A DNA stretch of 64,000 nucleotides, taken from contig NZ_SMKN01000007.1 in NCBI RefSeq assembly GCF_004348675.1, positions 1-64,000 on the forward strand, read 5' to 3'. Below, piece by piece: positions 19,570 to 28,407 of this stretch (position 1 is the first letter of the stretch; each line of letters opens with the position of its first letter). The DNA comes from Micromonospora sp. KC606 (GTDB taxonomy: Bacteria; Actinomycetota; Actinomycetes; Mycobacteriales; Micromonosporaceae). Under the pieces are notes generated by a model. That model was not told the origin of the DNA. It searched no databases and worked only from the letters and a program-made list of their open reading frames with translations. Made by a program: the position numbers and the translations under genes.

Positions 19570-19991
19570 GCAGCCACGAAAACAGGCACAGAACGGCACC
19601 GGCGGCTCTGGGCGACACCGCCAAGCGTCCGGTTCGTCCCTGCGCGCGCGGGCCGTCCGGGTTGACCGGGTGGCCGCGGGCGGGGAATGGGGGCCCTCCG
19701 CCGGTCGTTACACCCCCTGGACGACCGCAGGAGCAGCCCCCGCTGCCTGGCCCGATGCGTTTGCCGCTGGCGGAATGATGTCGGGTCACCGGTCGTTACA
19801 CATGGTCCCGGCGCCGCGAGCCGGGCGCGCTTCGCCCCTCGCGGGTGTGTACGACGCGACCCCGCGCTGCCTGTTGGCTCGTGAAGCCTGCCGGTTCCTC
19901 TTGATCTTTCTTAGCGCCTGTTCGAGGTGCCACGTGTGGCCCCACCCCATGGAGCCGCACGTGTCGACCCCCTTGTGAAGGAGCTTCCCCC
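19570..19991. other. 422-bp non-coding leader region of the secreted lysozyme-like gene
   Basis: No convincing gene is seen. It holds a 13-bp direct repeat CCGGTCGTTACAC (19701-19713 and 19789-19801). The second copy forms GTCAC-CGGTC-GTTAC (19785-19799), resembling the GTnAC-N5-GTnAC direct repeat remembered for the cell-envelope regulator MtrA. A stem CACGTGTGGC/GCCGCACGTG (19931-19940/19954-19963, one mismatch) lies near the start, then AAGGAG. The c-di-AMP riboswitch often found before such genes could not be recognised. Confidence 0.45.
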
Positions 19992-20579
19992 ATGAACACG
20001 ATCATGCGTAAGACCGTTCTCGGCATCGCCGGTCTGGCGTTCGCCGGCGGCCTCGCCGCCGGCCCGATGAACCACGGCACCGCCGTCGAGACCGTCGACA
20101 GCAACCCCGTCGCCTTCGTGCAGGCCGACAAGCCCGACACCGCCAAGCTGATCCCGCACGGTGTGCAGGGCGCGCAGTCGCGGATCGACCTGTCGGACGA
20201 GCAGGTCGGCAACGTGAAGGCGATCATCGCGGCGACGAAGAAGGCCGGGATGGACGAGCGGGCCGCGGTGGTGTCGATCGCGACCGCGTTGCAGGAGTCG
20301 AAGCTGGAGAACCTGGGTCACCTGGGTGACCGCAACGACCACGACTCGCAGGGCCTGTTCCAGCAGCGTCCGTCCTCGGGTTGGGGCACGGTGGAGCAGA
20401 TCACCGACCCCGAGTACTCGACCACGGCGTTCCTGAAGGGTCTCAAGCAGGTCGACGGCTGGCAGGACATGCCGCTGACCCGGGCCGCGCAGACCGTGCA
20501 GGTCTCGGCCTACCCGGACCACTACGCCCAGTGGGAGCAGCAGGCCGCCGACCTCGTCGCCGAGCACTGGAACAGCTGA
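19992..20579 (+). CDS. Secreted lysozyme-like-fold protein of actinobacterial type
   Basis: A 195-residue exported protein. Residues 1-24 form a signal peptide (RKTVLGIAGLAFAGGLAAGP). The mature part carries ATALQESKLENLGHLGDRND, then SQGLFQQRPSSGWGT and ITDPEYSTTAFLKGL, a conserved module found alone or fused to NlpC/P60 and M23 domains in actinobacteria. The Glu in LQESKL would match a transglycosylase acid. Annotation as a peptidoglycan-active protein is by family resemblance, not proof. AAGGAG lies 8 nt before the ATG. The long upstream region suggests elaborate control, and a strong terminator follows. Confidence 0.75.
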   Translation: MNTIMRKTVLGIAGLAFAGGLAAGPMNHGTAVETVDSNPVAFVQADKPDTAKLIPHGVQGAQSRIDLSDEQVGNVKAIIAATKKAGMDERAAVVSIATALQESKLENLGHLGDRNDHDSQGLFQQRPSSGWGTVEQITDPEYSTTAFLKGLKQVDGWQDMPLTRAAQTVQVSAYPDHYAQWEQQAADLVAEHWNS

Positions 20580-20590
20580 CCCACGCAGCA

Positions 20591-20627
20591 CGCTGGCCGG
20601 CACCCCACCACGGGGTGCCGGCCAGCG
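20591..20627. terminator. Strong bidirectional terminator
   Basis: CGCTGGCCGGCACCCC (20591-20606) and GGGGTGCCGGCCAGCG (20612-20627) are exact 16-bp complements with a 5-nt loop, between the convergent secreted-protein and aminotransferase genes. There is no T run. Confidence 0.85.
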
Positions 20628-20644
20628 GCGTCCAGGCACCTCGC

Positions 20645-21682
20645 TCAGCTCGTCAACGCGTCCAGCGCCAGATCAACGTCCGCCTCGGCGGTGTAGAGGT
20701 GGAACGAGGCGCGGACCCGGCCGGCACGCACCGCCGCGCGGAGCCCGGCGCGCGCCAGCTTCTCCTGCGCCCCCGGCACCTCCACCGTGACGATGGCACT
20801 GTCTCCCGGCGGCCGGCCCAGCCCGGCGAGGAAGCGGTTGGCCAGCGCCACGTCGTGGGCCCGGATCGCCGGCGGGCCGATCTCGGCGACCAGTTCCAGG
20901 GCGGGCGCGGTGCCGACCCAGCTGAACCAGGCCGGGGAGATGTCGAACCGGCGCGCGTCGTCGGCCAGCCGCAACGGCGGGCCGTAGTAGGAGGAGTGCG
21001 GGTCCGCGCCCGCGTACCAGCCGGCGGCGTCCGGGCGCATCCGCTCCCGCAGCGCCGGGGCCAGGTAGGCCAGCGCCGAGCCGCGCGGCGCCATCAGCCA
21101 CTTGTACGCCCCGACCGCGACCGCGTCCACCAGGCTGCCGTCGAAGGGCAGCCAGCCGCAGGCCTGGGTGGCGTCGACCACCACCAGCGCGTCGTGCGCA
21201 CGGGCGGCGGCGACGATCTTGTCGTACTCGGCGACCGTGCCGTCGGCGGACTGCACCAGGCTGAACGCGACCAGGTCGGTGCCGGCGTCGATCGCGTCGA
21301 CCAGCCCCGCCAGCGGCACGGTACGCACCCGCACCCCGCGCGCCTCCTGCGCCAGCCACGGGAACAGGTTCGAGGTGAACTCGACCTCCGGCACCACCAC
21401 GGTCGCCCCGGCCGGCAGGGCCGCGGCGACCGGCGCGAGCAGCTGCGACACGGTGCTGCCGACCGTGACGTCCGCCGCCGGCACACCGACCAGGCCGGCG
21501 AAGGCCGCCCGGGACCGTTCGGTCGCCTCCCCCCACACCTCCCAGGAGGTGCGCCCCACCCGCCAGTCGGCGAGGGCGTCCTGCACCGCCGTCCAGACCG
21601 GCTCGGGCGGCAGCCCGTAGCTGGCGGTGTTGAGCCAGCCGGGCTCCGGCTGCCAGAGCTTCCGTGCGTCGTCCAGTTCCAT
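20645..21682 (-). CDS. Class V aminotransferase / cysteine desulfurase-like PLP enzyme
   Basis: A 345-residue fold-type I PLP enzyme of the aminotransferase class V group, which also holds cysteine desulfurases and isopenicillin N epimerase-like enzymes. The PLP lysine is in VAVGAYKWLMAPRG, the cofactor Asp in VVVDATQACGW, and the phosphate-binding segment near TVGSTVSQLL. The ATG at 21682 is chosen because TAGCGT ends 7 nt before it, as in other leaderless genes here; an in-frame GTG at 21712 is the alternative. No Cys-containing active loop like that of IscS is evident, so aminotransferase or lyase activity is more likely than desulfurase. It stands alone. Confidence 0.82.
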   Translation of the reverse strand: MELDDARKLWQPEPGWLNTASYGLPPEPVWTAVQDALADWRVGRTSWEVWGEATERSRAAFAGLVGVPAADVTVGSTVSQLLAPVAAALPAGATVVVPEVEFTSNLFPWLAQEARGVRVRTVPLAGLVDAIDAGTDLVAFSLVQSADGTVAEYDKIVAAARAHDALVVVDATQACGWLPFDGSLVDAVAVGAYKWLMAPRGSALAYLAPALRERMRPDAAGWYAGADPHSSYYGPPLRLADDARRFDISPAWFSWVGTAPALELVAEIGPPAIRAHDVALANRFLAGLGRPPGDSAIVTVEVPGAQEKLARAGLRAAVRAGRVRASFHLYTAEADVDLALDALTS

Positions 21683-21769
21683 GTCGGCGACGCTATCCGG
21701 GGCGCGGGCCACCTCGAACGGCCAATCCGGGCCCCGTGGCCCACCGCTCCGCCCGGCGGCCGGGACGGG

Positions 21770-24700
21770 TCAGCTGACGTTGGCCGGGCCGAGGACGCTC
21801 TTGAGGTCACCCATCAGCGCGGTGGTCGGCGCCACCCGGAACGGGCCGAGCCGCAGGGTGGTGGTCTTGCCGCCGTTGAGCAGCTTGACGTGCACCTCGG
21901 TGTCGCCCGGGTGCAGCACCAGGGTTTCCTTGAGTTTCTCCACCAGCGGTGGTGTGCAGCGGTGCACGGGGATGGTGAGGGTCACCGGCTTGTTCGCCGG
22001 GTTGCTGCTGACGTCCGGCAGGGACATGTCCATCGCCATGATCCGGGGGGTGTCGTCGCGGCGGTCCACCCGCCCCTTCACCACCACGATGGCGTCCTCG
22101 GCGATGTACTGCCCGATCACCTCGTAGGTGTTCGGGAAGAACAGCGTCTCCACCCCACCGGCCAGATCCTCCAGCGTGGCCGAGGCCCAGGCGCGGCCCT
22201 GCTTGGTGACCCGGCGCTGCACGCCGGAGAGAATGCCGGCCAGGGTGACCACCGCGCCGTCCGGGACCGTGCCCTCTTCGGACAGGGCGGCGATGGTGCA
22301 GTCCGCCGCCGCGCCGAGCACGTGCTCCAGGCCGAAGAGCGGATGGTCGGAGACGTACAGGCCGAGCATCTCGCGCTCGAAGGCGAGCTTGTCCCGCTTG
22401 TCCCACTCGCTCTCGCCGATGGTGGGCATGACGGTGGTGCTGCCCCCGGTGTCGGCGTCACCGAAGCCGGCGCCGAAGAGGTCGTACTGGCCGACGGCCT
22501 CCTTGCGCTTGACGTCGGCGAAGGCGTCGATGGCGTCGGCGTGCACGGCGAGCAGGCCCTTGCGGGTGTGACCCAGGGAGTCGAACGCGCCCGCCTTGAT
22601 CAGGGATTCGATGGTCTTCTTGTTGCAGACCACCGCGTCGACCTTGGACAGGAAGTCGTAGAAGTCGGCGTACTCGCCCTTCTCCTCCCGGCACCGCATG
22701 ATCGCCGCCACCACGTTCGCGCCGACGTTGCGCACCGCCGCCAGACCGAACCGGATGTCCCGACCGACCGGGGTGAACGGGCCGGCCGAGGTGTTGACGT
22801 CCGGCGGCAGGACCTGGATGCGCATCCGCCGGCACTCCGACAGGTAGAGCGCCATCTTGTCCTTGTCGTCACCGACCGAGGTGAGCAGCCCCGCCATGTA
22901 CTCGGCCGGGTAGTGCGCCTTCAGGTAGGCCGTCCAGTACGACACCAGGCCGTACGCGGCGGAGTGCGCCTTGTTGAAGGCGTACCCGGCGAACGGGACC
23001 AGGACGTCCCACACCGCCTGGATGGCCTCGTCGGAGTAGCCGCGCTCGCGGCAGCCGTCCCGGAACGGGATGAACTCCTTGTCGAGGATCTCCTTCTTCT
23101 TCTTGCCCATCGCCCGGCGCAGCAGGTCGGCCTGGCCGAGGCTGTAGCCGGCGAGGATCTGGGCGGCCCGCTGCACCTGCTCCTGGTAGACGATCAGGCC
23201 GTGGGTGGGGGCGAGGATCTCCCGCAGCGGCTCCTCCAGCTCCGGGTGGATCGGGGTGATCTCCTGGAGGCCGTTCTTGCGTAGCGCGTAGTTGGTGTGT
23301 GAGTCCACGCCCATCGGGCCGGGCCGGTACAGCGCCAGGACGGCGGAGATGTCCTCGAAGTTGTCCGGTTTCATCAGCCGCAGCAGCGAGCGCATGGGCC
23401 CGCCGTCGAGCTGGAACACGCCGAGGGTGTCGCCCCGGCCCAGCAGTTCGTACGCGGCCCTGTCGTCCAGTTGCAGGGCCAGCAGGTCCAGTTCCTTGCC
23501 GTGGTTCAGCTGGATGTTCTTGACCGCGTCGTCGATGATCGTCAGGTTGCGCAGGCCGAGGAAGTCCATCTTCAACAGCCCGAGCGACTCGCACGTCGGG
23601 TAGTCGAACTGGGTGATGATGACTCCGTCGGAGTCGCGGCGCATCAACGGGATGTGCTCGATGATCGGCTCGGCGGACATGATGACGCCGGCGGCGTGCA
23701 CACCGGTCTGCCGGATCAGGCCCTCGATGCCCTTCGCGGTGTCGATCACCTTCTTGACGTCCGGGTCGGACTCGTACAGGCCACGGATCTCGCCGGCCTC
23801 GGCGTAGCGCGGGTGCTTCGGGTCGAAGATGCCCGACAACGGGATGTCCTTGCCCATCACCGCCGGCGGCATCGCCTTGGTGATCCGGTCGCCCACCGCG
23901 TACGGGAAACCGAGCACCCGGGCCGAGTCCTTGATCGCGGCCTTCGCCTTGATCGTGCCGAAGGTCGCGATCTGGGCGACCTTGTCCTCACCCCACTTGT
24001 CGGTGACATACTTGATCACCTCACCGCGCCGGCGCTCGTCGAAGTCGATGTCGACGTCGGGCATCGAGACCCGCTCGGGGTTGAGGAACCGCTCGAAGAT
24101 CAGCCCGTGCGGGATCGGGTCCAGGTCGGTGATGCCCAGCGCGTACGCGACCAGCGAGCCGGCTGCCGAACCACGTCCCGGTCCGACCGCGATGCCCTGG
24201 CTCTTCGCCCACTGGATGAAGTCGGCGACCACGAGGAAGTAAGACGGAAAGCCCATCTGGGCGATGACGCCCAGCTCGTACTCGGCCTGGGCGACGTGCC
24301 CCTCCGGAATTCCGTTCGGGAAGCGGCGTTCCAGCCCTTTGAAGGTCTCCTTGCGGAACCAGGACTCCTCGGTCTCCCCGTCGGGGACGGGGAACCGGGG
24401 CATCAGGTTGTGGAACTCGAACATCCCGGCCGGGTCGACCTTCTCGGCCACCAGCAGGGTGTTGCGGCAGCCCTGCTGCCACAGCTCCGAGGAGTCGACC
24501 GCGCGCATCTGCTCGGCGCTCTTGACGAAGTAGCCGCCGCCCTCGAAACGGAACCGGTTCGGGTCGGCGATGTTGCTGCCGGTCTGCACGCAGAGCAGCA
24601 CGTCGTGCGCCTCGGCCTGCGCCTCGTGCGTGTAGTGCGAGTCGTTGGTGACCACCGGCGGGATGTCGAGCTTGCGGGCGATCTCGGTGAGCCCGTCGCG

Positions 24701-25303
24701 GACCCGGCGCTCGATCTCCAGGCCGTGGTCCATGATCTCCAGGAAGTAGTTCTCCCTGCCGAAGATGTCCTGGTACGCGGCGGCGGCCTTGAGCGCCTCG
24801 TCGAACTGACCCAGCCGCAGCCGGGTCTGCACCGCGCCGGAGGGGCAGCCGGTGGTGGCCATGATGCCCTCGGCGTACTCGGCGATCAGCTCCATGTCCA
24901 TCCGGGGCCACTTGACGTAGTGGCCCTCCATCGAGGCGCGCGAGTTGAGGGTGAACAGGTTGTGCAGACCGGTCTTGTTCGCCGCCCACATGGTCATGTG
25001 GGTGATGGCACCGTTGCCGGAGACGTCGTCGCTCTTCTGTTCCGGCCGGCCCCACTTCACCCGCTGCTTGTGGAACCGCGACTCCGGCGCCACGTACGCC
25101 TCGACGCCGAGGATGGGCTTGACTCCGGCGGACATCGCCTGCTTGTAGAAGTCGTTCGCGCCGTGCATGTTGCCGTGGTCGGTGATCGCCACCGCCGGCA
25201 TGCCGAGCCGGTTGGCCTCGGCGAAGAGGTCCTTGAGCCGGGCCGCCCCGTCGAGCATCGAATACTCCGTGTGCACGTGCAGATGCGCGAACGAATCGCC
25301 CAT
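21770..25303 (-). CDS. dnaE: DNA polymerase III subunit alpha
   Basis: The replicative polymerase, 1177 residues, normal for DnaE1. The N-terminal PHP domain opens with [20 protein letters not shown]. The palm holds [18 protein letters not shown] and the catalytic Asp residues in [40 protein letters not shown], a helix-hairpin-helix and a C-terminal OB fold ([16 protein letters not shown]) follow. The ATG at 25303 gives the standard [13 protein letters not shown] start. It is transcribed alone, with 467 bp of other sequence and a terminator between it and the secreted-protein gene. Confidence 0.98.
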   Translation of the reverse strand: MGDSFAHLHVHTEYSMLDGAARLKDLFAEANRLGMPAVAITDHGNMHGANDFYKQAMSAGVKPILGVEAYVAPESRFHKQRVKWGRPEQKSDDVSGNGAITHMTMWAANKTGLHNLFTLNSRASMEGHYVKWPRMDMELIAEYAEGIMATTGCPSGAVQTRLRLGQFDEALKAAAAYQDIFGRENYFLEIMDHGLEIERRVRDGLTEIARKLDIPPVVTNDSHYTHEAQAEAHDVLLCVQTGSNIADPNRFRFEGGGYFVKSAEQMRAVDSSELWQQGCRNTLLVAEKVDPAGMFEFHNLMPRFPVPDGETEESWFRKETFKGLERRFPNGIPEGHVAQAEYELGVIAQMGFPSYFLVVADFIQWAKSQGIAVGPGRGSAAGSLVAYALGITDLDPIPHGLIFERFLNPERVSMPDVDIDFDERRRGEVIKYVTDKWGEDKVAQIATFGTIKAKAAIKDSARVLGFPYAVGDRITKAMPPAVMGKDIPLSGIFDPKHPRYAEAGEIRGLYESDPDVKKVIDTAKGIEGLIRQTGVHAAGVIMSAEPIIEHIPLMRRDSDGVIITQFDYPTCESLGLLKMDFLGLRNLTIIDDAVKNIQLNHGKELDLLALQLDDRAAYELLGRGDTLGVFQLDGGPMRSLLRLMKPDNFEDISAVLALYRPGPMGVDSHTNYALRKNGLQEITPIHPELEEPLREILAPTHGLIVYQEQVQRAAQILAGYSLGQADLLRRAMGKKKKEILDKEFIPFRDGCRERGYSDEAIQAVWDVLVPFAGYAFNKAHSAAYGLVSYWTAYLKAHYPAEYMAGLLTSVGDDKDKMALYLSECRRMRIQVLPPDVNTSAGPFTPVGRDIRFGLAAVRNVGANVVAAIMRCREEKGEYADFYDFLSKVDAVVCNKKTIESLIKAGAFDSLGHTRKGLLAVHADAIDAFADVKRKEAVGQYDLFGAGFGDADTGGSTTVMPTIGESEWDKRDKLAFEREMLGLYVSDHPLFGLEHVLGAAADCTIAALSEEGTVPDGAVVTLAGILSGVQRRVTKQGRAWASATLEDLAGGVETLFFPNTYEVIGQYIAEDAIVVVKGRVDRRDDTPRIMAMDMSLPDVSSNPANKPVTLTIPVHRCTPPLVEKLKETLVLHPGDTEVHVKLLNGGKTTTLRLGPFRVAPTTALMGDLKSVLGPANVS

Positions 25304-25562
25304 GCGGAGCGCCCCCCGGGGTCGGATCGTGGGTGGTCGAGGTCGGTCGGCCTACCCTATCCCCGGCCCGACGGGCGTCTCCAGCAGCCGCGCGGGGCGA
25401 CCCGCGGCCAGTGGTGTGGATCTCCCCCGCCATTGTGGATCCCCTCGGGTCGGCACCCCCGGGCGCCCCCGCGAGTCGGCTGCCGGACTCGATCCGCTCG
25501 CCCGGCCGGTGTCGTCGTAGCCTGGACGCCACCGCTTGCACCAGCGAACACGGGACGGCGCA

Positions 25563-26108
25563 ATGGCCCTCGCGAACAGGATCGACGACCTGGCCGGGGC
25601 CGCGGCGCGCGGCGAGCCGGGGAGCCTGGACGCGCTGCTGGTGGCGGTCCGCCCGGAGGTGCTACGGCTGTGCGGCCGGGTGCTGCCCAACCGGGAGGAC
25701 GCCGAGGAGGCCTGCCAGGACGCGCTGCTCGCGCTGGCCCGGGGCATCAGCCGGTTCGAGGGCCGGTCGTCGTTCCACACCTGGCTGTACCGACTGACGG
25801 CCAACCGGGCCCGGTCGACGTACCGGGTGCTGCGCCGGCGCTGGCAGGTGGAGGCCGGTGGGGTGCCGCTGCCGGATCCGGCGGACCCGCGGCGGACCAG
25901 CGTGGTCGCCGGCACCCGGCTGGACCTGCTCGACGCGCTCGACGGGGTCCGTCCCGAGCTGGCCGAGGCGGTGGTCCTGCGCGACATCCTCGGGCTGAGC
26001 TACCGCGAGATCGCCGACCTGCTCGGTGTGCCCGAGGGCACCGTGAAGTCACGGATCCACGAGGCCCGCCGGCAGGTTCGCCAGCGGTTGACCGGCGCCG
26101 GCGGCTGA
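25563..26108 (+). CDS. ECF-family RNA polymerase sigma factor
   Basis: A 181-residue extracytoplasmic-function sigma factor. Region 2 spans roughly 27-95 (EDAEEACQDALLALARGI, then TWLYRLTANRARSTYR) and region 4 about 130-178 (LGLSYREIADLLGVPEGTVK). The ATG at 25563 is preceded by a GGGACGG ribosome-site candidate; a TAGCCT -10 lies at 25518-25523, giving a leader of about 33 nt. No anti-sigma gene with a zinc or membrane motif follows; the next gene encodes a secreted protein of unknown function, which could be its sensor partner or its target. It is divergent from dnaE. Confidence 0.9.
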   Translation: MALANRIDDLAGAAARGEPGSLDALLVAVRPEVLRLCGRVLPNREDAEEACQDALLALARGISRFEGRSSFHTWLYRLTANRARSTYRVLRRRWQVEAGGVPLPDPADPRRTSVVAGTRLDLLDALDGVRPELAEAVVLRDILGLSYREIADLLGVPEGTVKSRIHEARRQVRQRLTGAGG

Positions 26109-26276
26109 TCCGGGAGGCCGGCCCCGCCGGGGCCGACGACCGGCGGTGAGGAGTGCGCGTCGGCGCTGCGACTGACGGGCCCACGCGAAAACAGGTCGGC
26201 AACCCGACGAACCACCACGGCCCGCGCGGGGACCAACAGGACAGGGACACACCCCACTTTCGAAGGAGAGATTCCC

Positions 26277-26948
26277 GTGCACCGTCTTCCGTACGTCGTC
26301 GTCGCGGCCGTACTGGCCCTCGCCGGGTCCGCCCCGGCCGCCGCCCGGGTGGCATCGCCCGGCCACCACCTGCCCGACCACCCGCTCACGGCCACCGCCA
26401 CGCACCCCGGCGGCACCGCCCCGACCGGCGCCGACCGCGCCGACCGCGCCGGCACCGCCGGCACCGTGGGTCACCCGCGGCCGGCCGCCGGCCAAGGAAC
26501 CGACGAGGTCGACCTGATGAGCGTCTGGGGCGCCGGCCCGTTCCGGATGGGCGCGCGCCTGGACCGTCTGTCGGCCGCCGGCCTGATCGACTGGACGGCG
26601 CCCGCCTGCGCCGGCGTGGTCCGGGCCGGGGTCACCGGAACCTGGGCGGGGGTGGTCCTGCTGGCCTTCCGCAACGGACGGCTGGTGGAGATCGGCACGG
26701 CCACCGCCCCGCCCCGCTCGCCCGACGGCGCCGCCGTCGGGATGAGCTTCGCTCAGCTGGAGGAGATCTACGGTCCCCGGGGTGCGCTGATCCAGAACGA
26801 CGCCGGGGACGCCAGCGCGTACCTGGTGCGGGTGGGTTCCCGGGTGGAACTGTTCACCGGCCACCCGATCCGCCCCGGAGTCGGCTACTTCCAGGTGGGT
26901 CCGGCGTCCTTCGTCGAGCGCGACTTCCGGCAGGGTCACGCCTGCTGA
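26277..26948 (+). CDS. Secreted protein of unknown function
   Basis: A 223-residue protein that I do not recognise. Residues 1-24 look like a signal peptide (VVVAAVLALAGSAPAAA), followed by a Thr/Ala/Gly/Asp-rich linker to about residue 75. The C-terminal half (about 78-215) is a compact domain with two Cys (one in PACAG, one at the extreme C-terminus, GHAC) that could form a disulfide. Within it LEEIYGPRGALIQNDAGDAS resembles small extracellular ligand domains, but no family is claimed. The GTG at 26277 follows GAAGGAGAG. It lies 168 bp after the ECF sigma gene, perhaps in one unit. Confidence 0.7.
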   Translation: MHRLPYVVVAAVLALAGSAPAAARVASPGHHLPDHPLTATATHPGGTAPTGADRADRAGTAGTVGHPRPAAGQGTDEVDLMSVWGAGPFRMGARLDRLSAAGLIDWTAPACAGVVRAGVTGTWAGVVLLAFRNGRLVEIGTATAPPRSPDGAAVGMSFAQLEEIYGPRGALIQNDAGDASAYLVRVGSRVELFTGHPIRPGVGYFQVGPASFVERDFRQGHAC

Positions 26949-27044
26949 GACGCGGCACGGGCGTCCGGATCGATCCGGACGCCCGGTACGCCGCATCCGT
27001 CCGGATGCGGAGATGACTAAACACAACGATGTCTAGTGACGCAT

Positions 27045-27067
27045 TAGTGTGTGGCACACACTATGGT
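27045..27067. promoter_or_regulatory. 19-bp palindrome and -10 box of the PadR operon
   Basis: TAGTGTGTG (27045-27053) and CACACACTA (27055-27063) are exact 9-bp complements around one G. TATGGT (27062-27067) overlaps the right arm and lies 7 nt before the ATG, so it can be the -10 of a leaderless transcript. A PadR dimer bound here would block the polymerase: classical autoregulation. Confidence 0.75.
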
Positions 27068-27074
27068 GTGACGC

Positions 27075-27416
27075 ATGGTCAGCGATGATGTGCTGCGGAC
27101 ACACCTCCAGGAGCTACGACGGGGCACCGTGGTGGTGGCGAGCCTGCTCGCCCTGCGCCGCCCCGACTACGGCTACGCGCTGCTGCAACGTCTGGCGGCG
27201 CACGGCTTCCCGGTCGACGCCAACACGCTCTACCCGCTGCTGCGCCGGCTGGAGGAGCAGGGGTTGCTGACCAGCGAGTGGAACACCGAGGAGAGCCGGC
27301 CCCGCAAGTTCTACCGCACCAGCGCCGACGGTGAAACGGTGCTGGGCCGCCTCCTCGACGACCTCGCCGCCGTGCAGACCTCCGTCACCCGACTGATCCA
27401 AGGAGTGGAGCAATGA
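27075..27416 (+). CDS. PadR-family transcriptional regulator
   Basis: A 113-residue winged-helix repressor of the short PadR-s2 class. The DNA-binding part is residues 8-85 (GTVVVASLLALRRPDYGYAL, then DANTLYPLLRRLEEQGLL, the typical PadR core), ending in a helix for dimerisation. The start at 27075 gives a leaderless message. It is the first gene of a run that continues with an ATGA overlap into a HAAS-type membrane protein, a layout that is common where PadR controls a membrane-stress or drug-response module. Confidence 0.92.
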   Translation: MVSDDVLRTHLQELRRGTVVVASLLALRRPDYGYALLQRLAAHGFPVDANTLYPLLRRLEEQGLLTSEWNTEESRPRKFYRTSADGETVLGRLLDDLAAVQTSVTRLIQGVEQ

Positions 27417-28363
27417 TCTCCCTGACCGACCGCTACCTCGCCGCGACCCTGCGGACGGTGCCCGCGCCGCGCCGCGCCGAGATCGCCGACGAGCTGCGCG
27501 CCTCCATCGCGGACATGATCGAGGGTCGGACCGCCGCCGGGCAGGACACCACCGCCGCCGAGAGGGAGGTGCTCACCGAACTGGGCCACCCGGACCGGCT
27601 CGCCGCCCGGTACGCCGACCGACCGCTCCAGCTCATCGGCCCGACCTACTACCTGGTCTGGTGGAGCCTGCTGCGCCGGCTGCTCACCATCATCCCGGCC
27701 CTGGTGGGGGTGGCGGTCGGCGTGCTGAAGGCCACCGTGGAAGCCCAGCCGCACGAGGCGATCGGCGCGGGCATCGCCACGGCCTTCGAGGTCGGCGTGC
27801 AGATCGTCTTCTGGGTGACGGTCAGTTTCGCGGTGCTGGAACGCACCCGGACGCCGCTGGATCTGCCGGAATGGAGCGTCGACCAACTCCCGGACGCCCC
27901 GGTCGAACGGGACGTGACGCTGACCGACACCTGCGCGTCCATCGCCTTCCTGCTGCTCACACTCGCCTTCCTGCCCTGGCAGCACTATCGGTCCTGGGTC
28001 TCCGACGCCGACGGTGACAACCTGCCGATCCTCGACCCGGCGTTGTGGACGTCCTGGCTGCCCGTGCTCGCCGCCGTGCTGGTCGCCAGCATCGGTCTCG
28101 AGATCGTGAAGCACCGCACCGGCCGGTGGACGTGGCCGCTGGTGGGCGTCAACGTCGTGCTCAACCTGGCCTTTGCGCTCCCGGTCGGCTACCTGCTGCT
28201 CACCGACCGGCTGCTCAACCCGGCCCTGGTGGAACGGTTCGCCTGGCTGCGCGAGGACGGGAACATGGACATGTCGACCAACGTCGCGGTCGTCGTCGTC
28301 GCCACCATCAGCATCTGGGACATCACCGAGAGCGTGGTCAAGGCCCGCCGGCACAACCGGTGA
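27413..28363 (+). CDS. Multi-pass membrane protein with N-terminal HAAS/permease-prefix domain
   Basis: A 316-residue protein. The first 60 residues (LTDRYLAATLRTVPAPRRAE ... LTELGHPDRLAARYADRP) form the short HAAS/DUF1700-like helical domain that usually sits beside PadR regulators. After it come about six membrane segments (LLTIIPALVGVAVGVL, IVFWVTVSFAVL, ASIAFLLLTLAFLPW and later ones). No transport motif is visible; a sensing or scaffolding role is inferred from partners. The ATG overlaps the PadR stop by 4 nt. Confidence 0.8.
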   Translation: MISLTDRYLAATLRTVPAPRRAEIADELRASIADMIEGRTAAGQDTTAAEREVLTELGHPDRLAARYADRPLQLIGPTYYLVWWSLLRRLLTIIPALVGVAVGVLKATVEAQPHEAIGAGIATAFEVGVQIVFWVTVSFAVLERTRTPLDLPEWSVDQLPDAPVERDVTLTDTCASIAFLLLTLAFLPWQHYRSWVSDADGDNLPILDPALWTSWLPVLAAVLVASIGLEIVKHRTGRWTWPLVGVNVVLNLAFALPVGYLLLTDRLLNPALVERFAWLREDGNMDMSTNVAVVVVATISIWDITESVVKARRHNR

Positions 28364-28407
28364 CCGCCGTCCACGGGCCGGCCTGCAGGGTGGCATCCTC
28401 GACCCCG

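Noticed and set aside
19570-19991. c-di-AMP (ydaO) riboswitch before the secreted lysozyme-like gene
   Set aside because: Such genes often have one, but I could not find its conserved core in this leader.
20645-21682. Cysteine desulfurase (IscS/SufS)
   Set aside because: The PLP fold fits class V, but no active-site Cys loop or Fe-S genes are present.
20381-26149. Very long open frames on the plus strand opposite dnaE
   Set aside because: They are antisense to a clear dnaE; high G+C third positions suppress stops on the other strand. Their protein sequences are Arg/Gly/His-rich with no domain.
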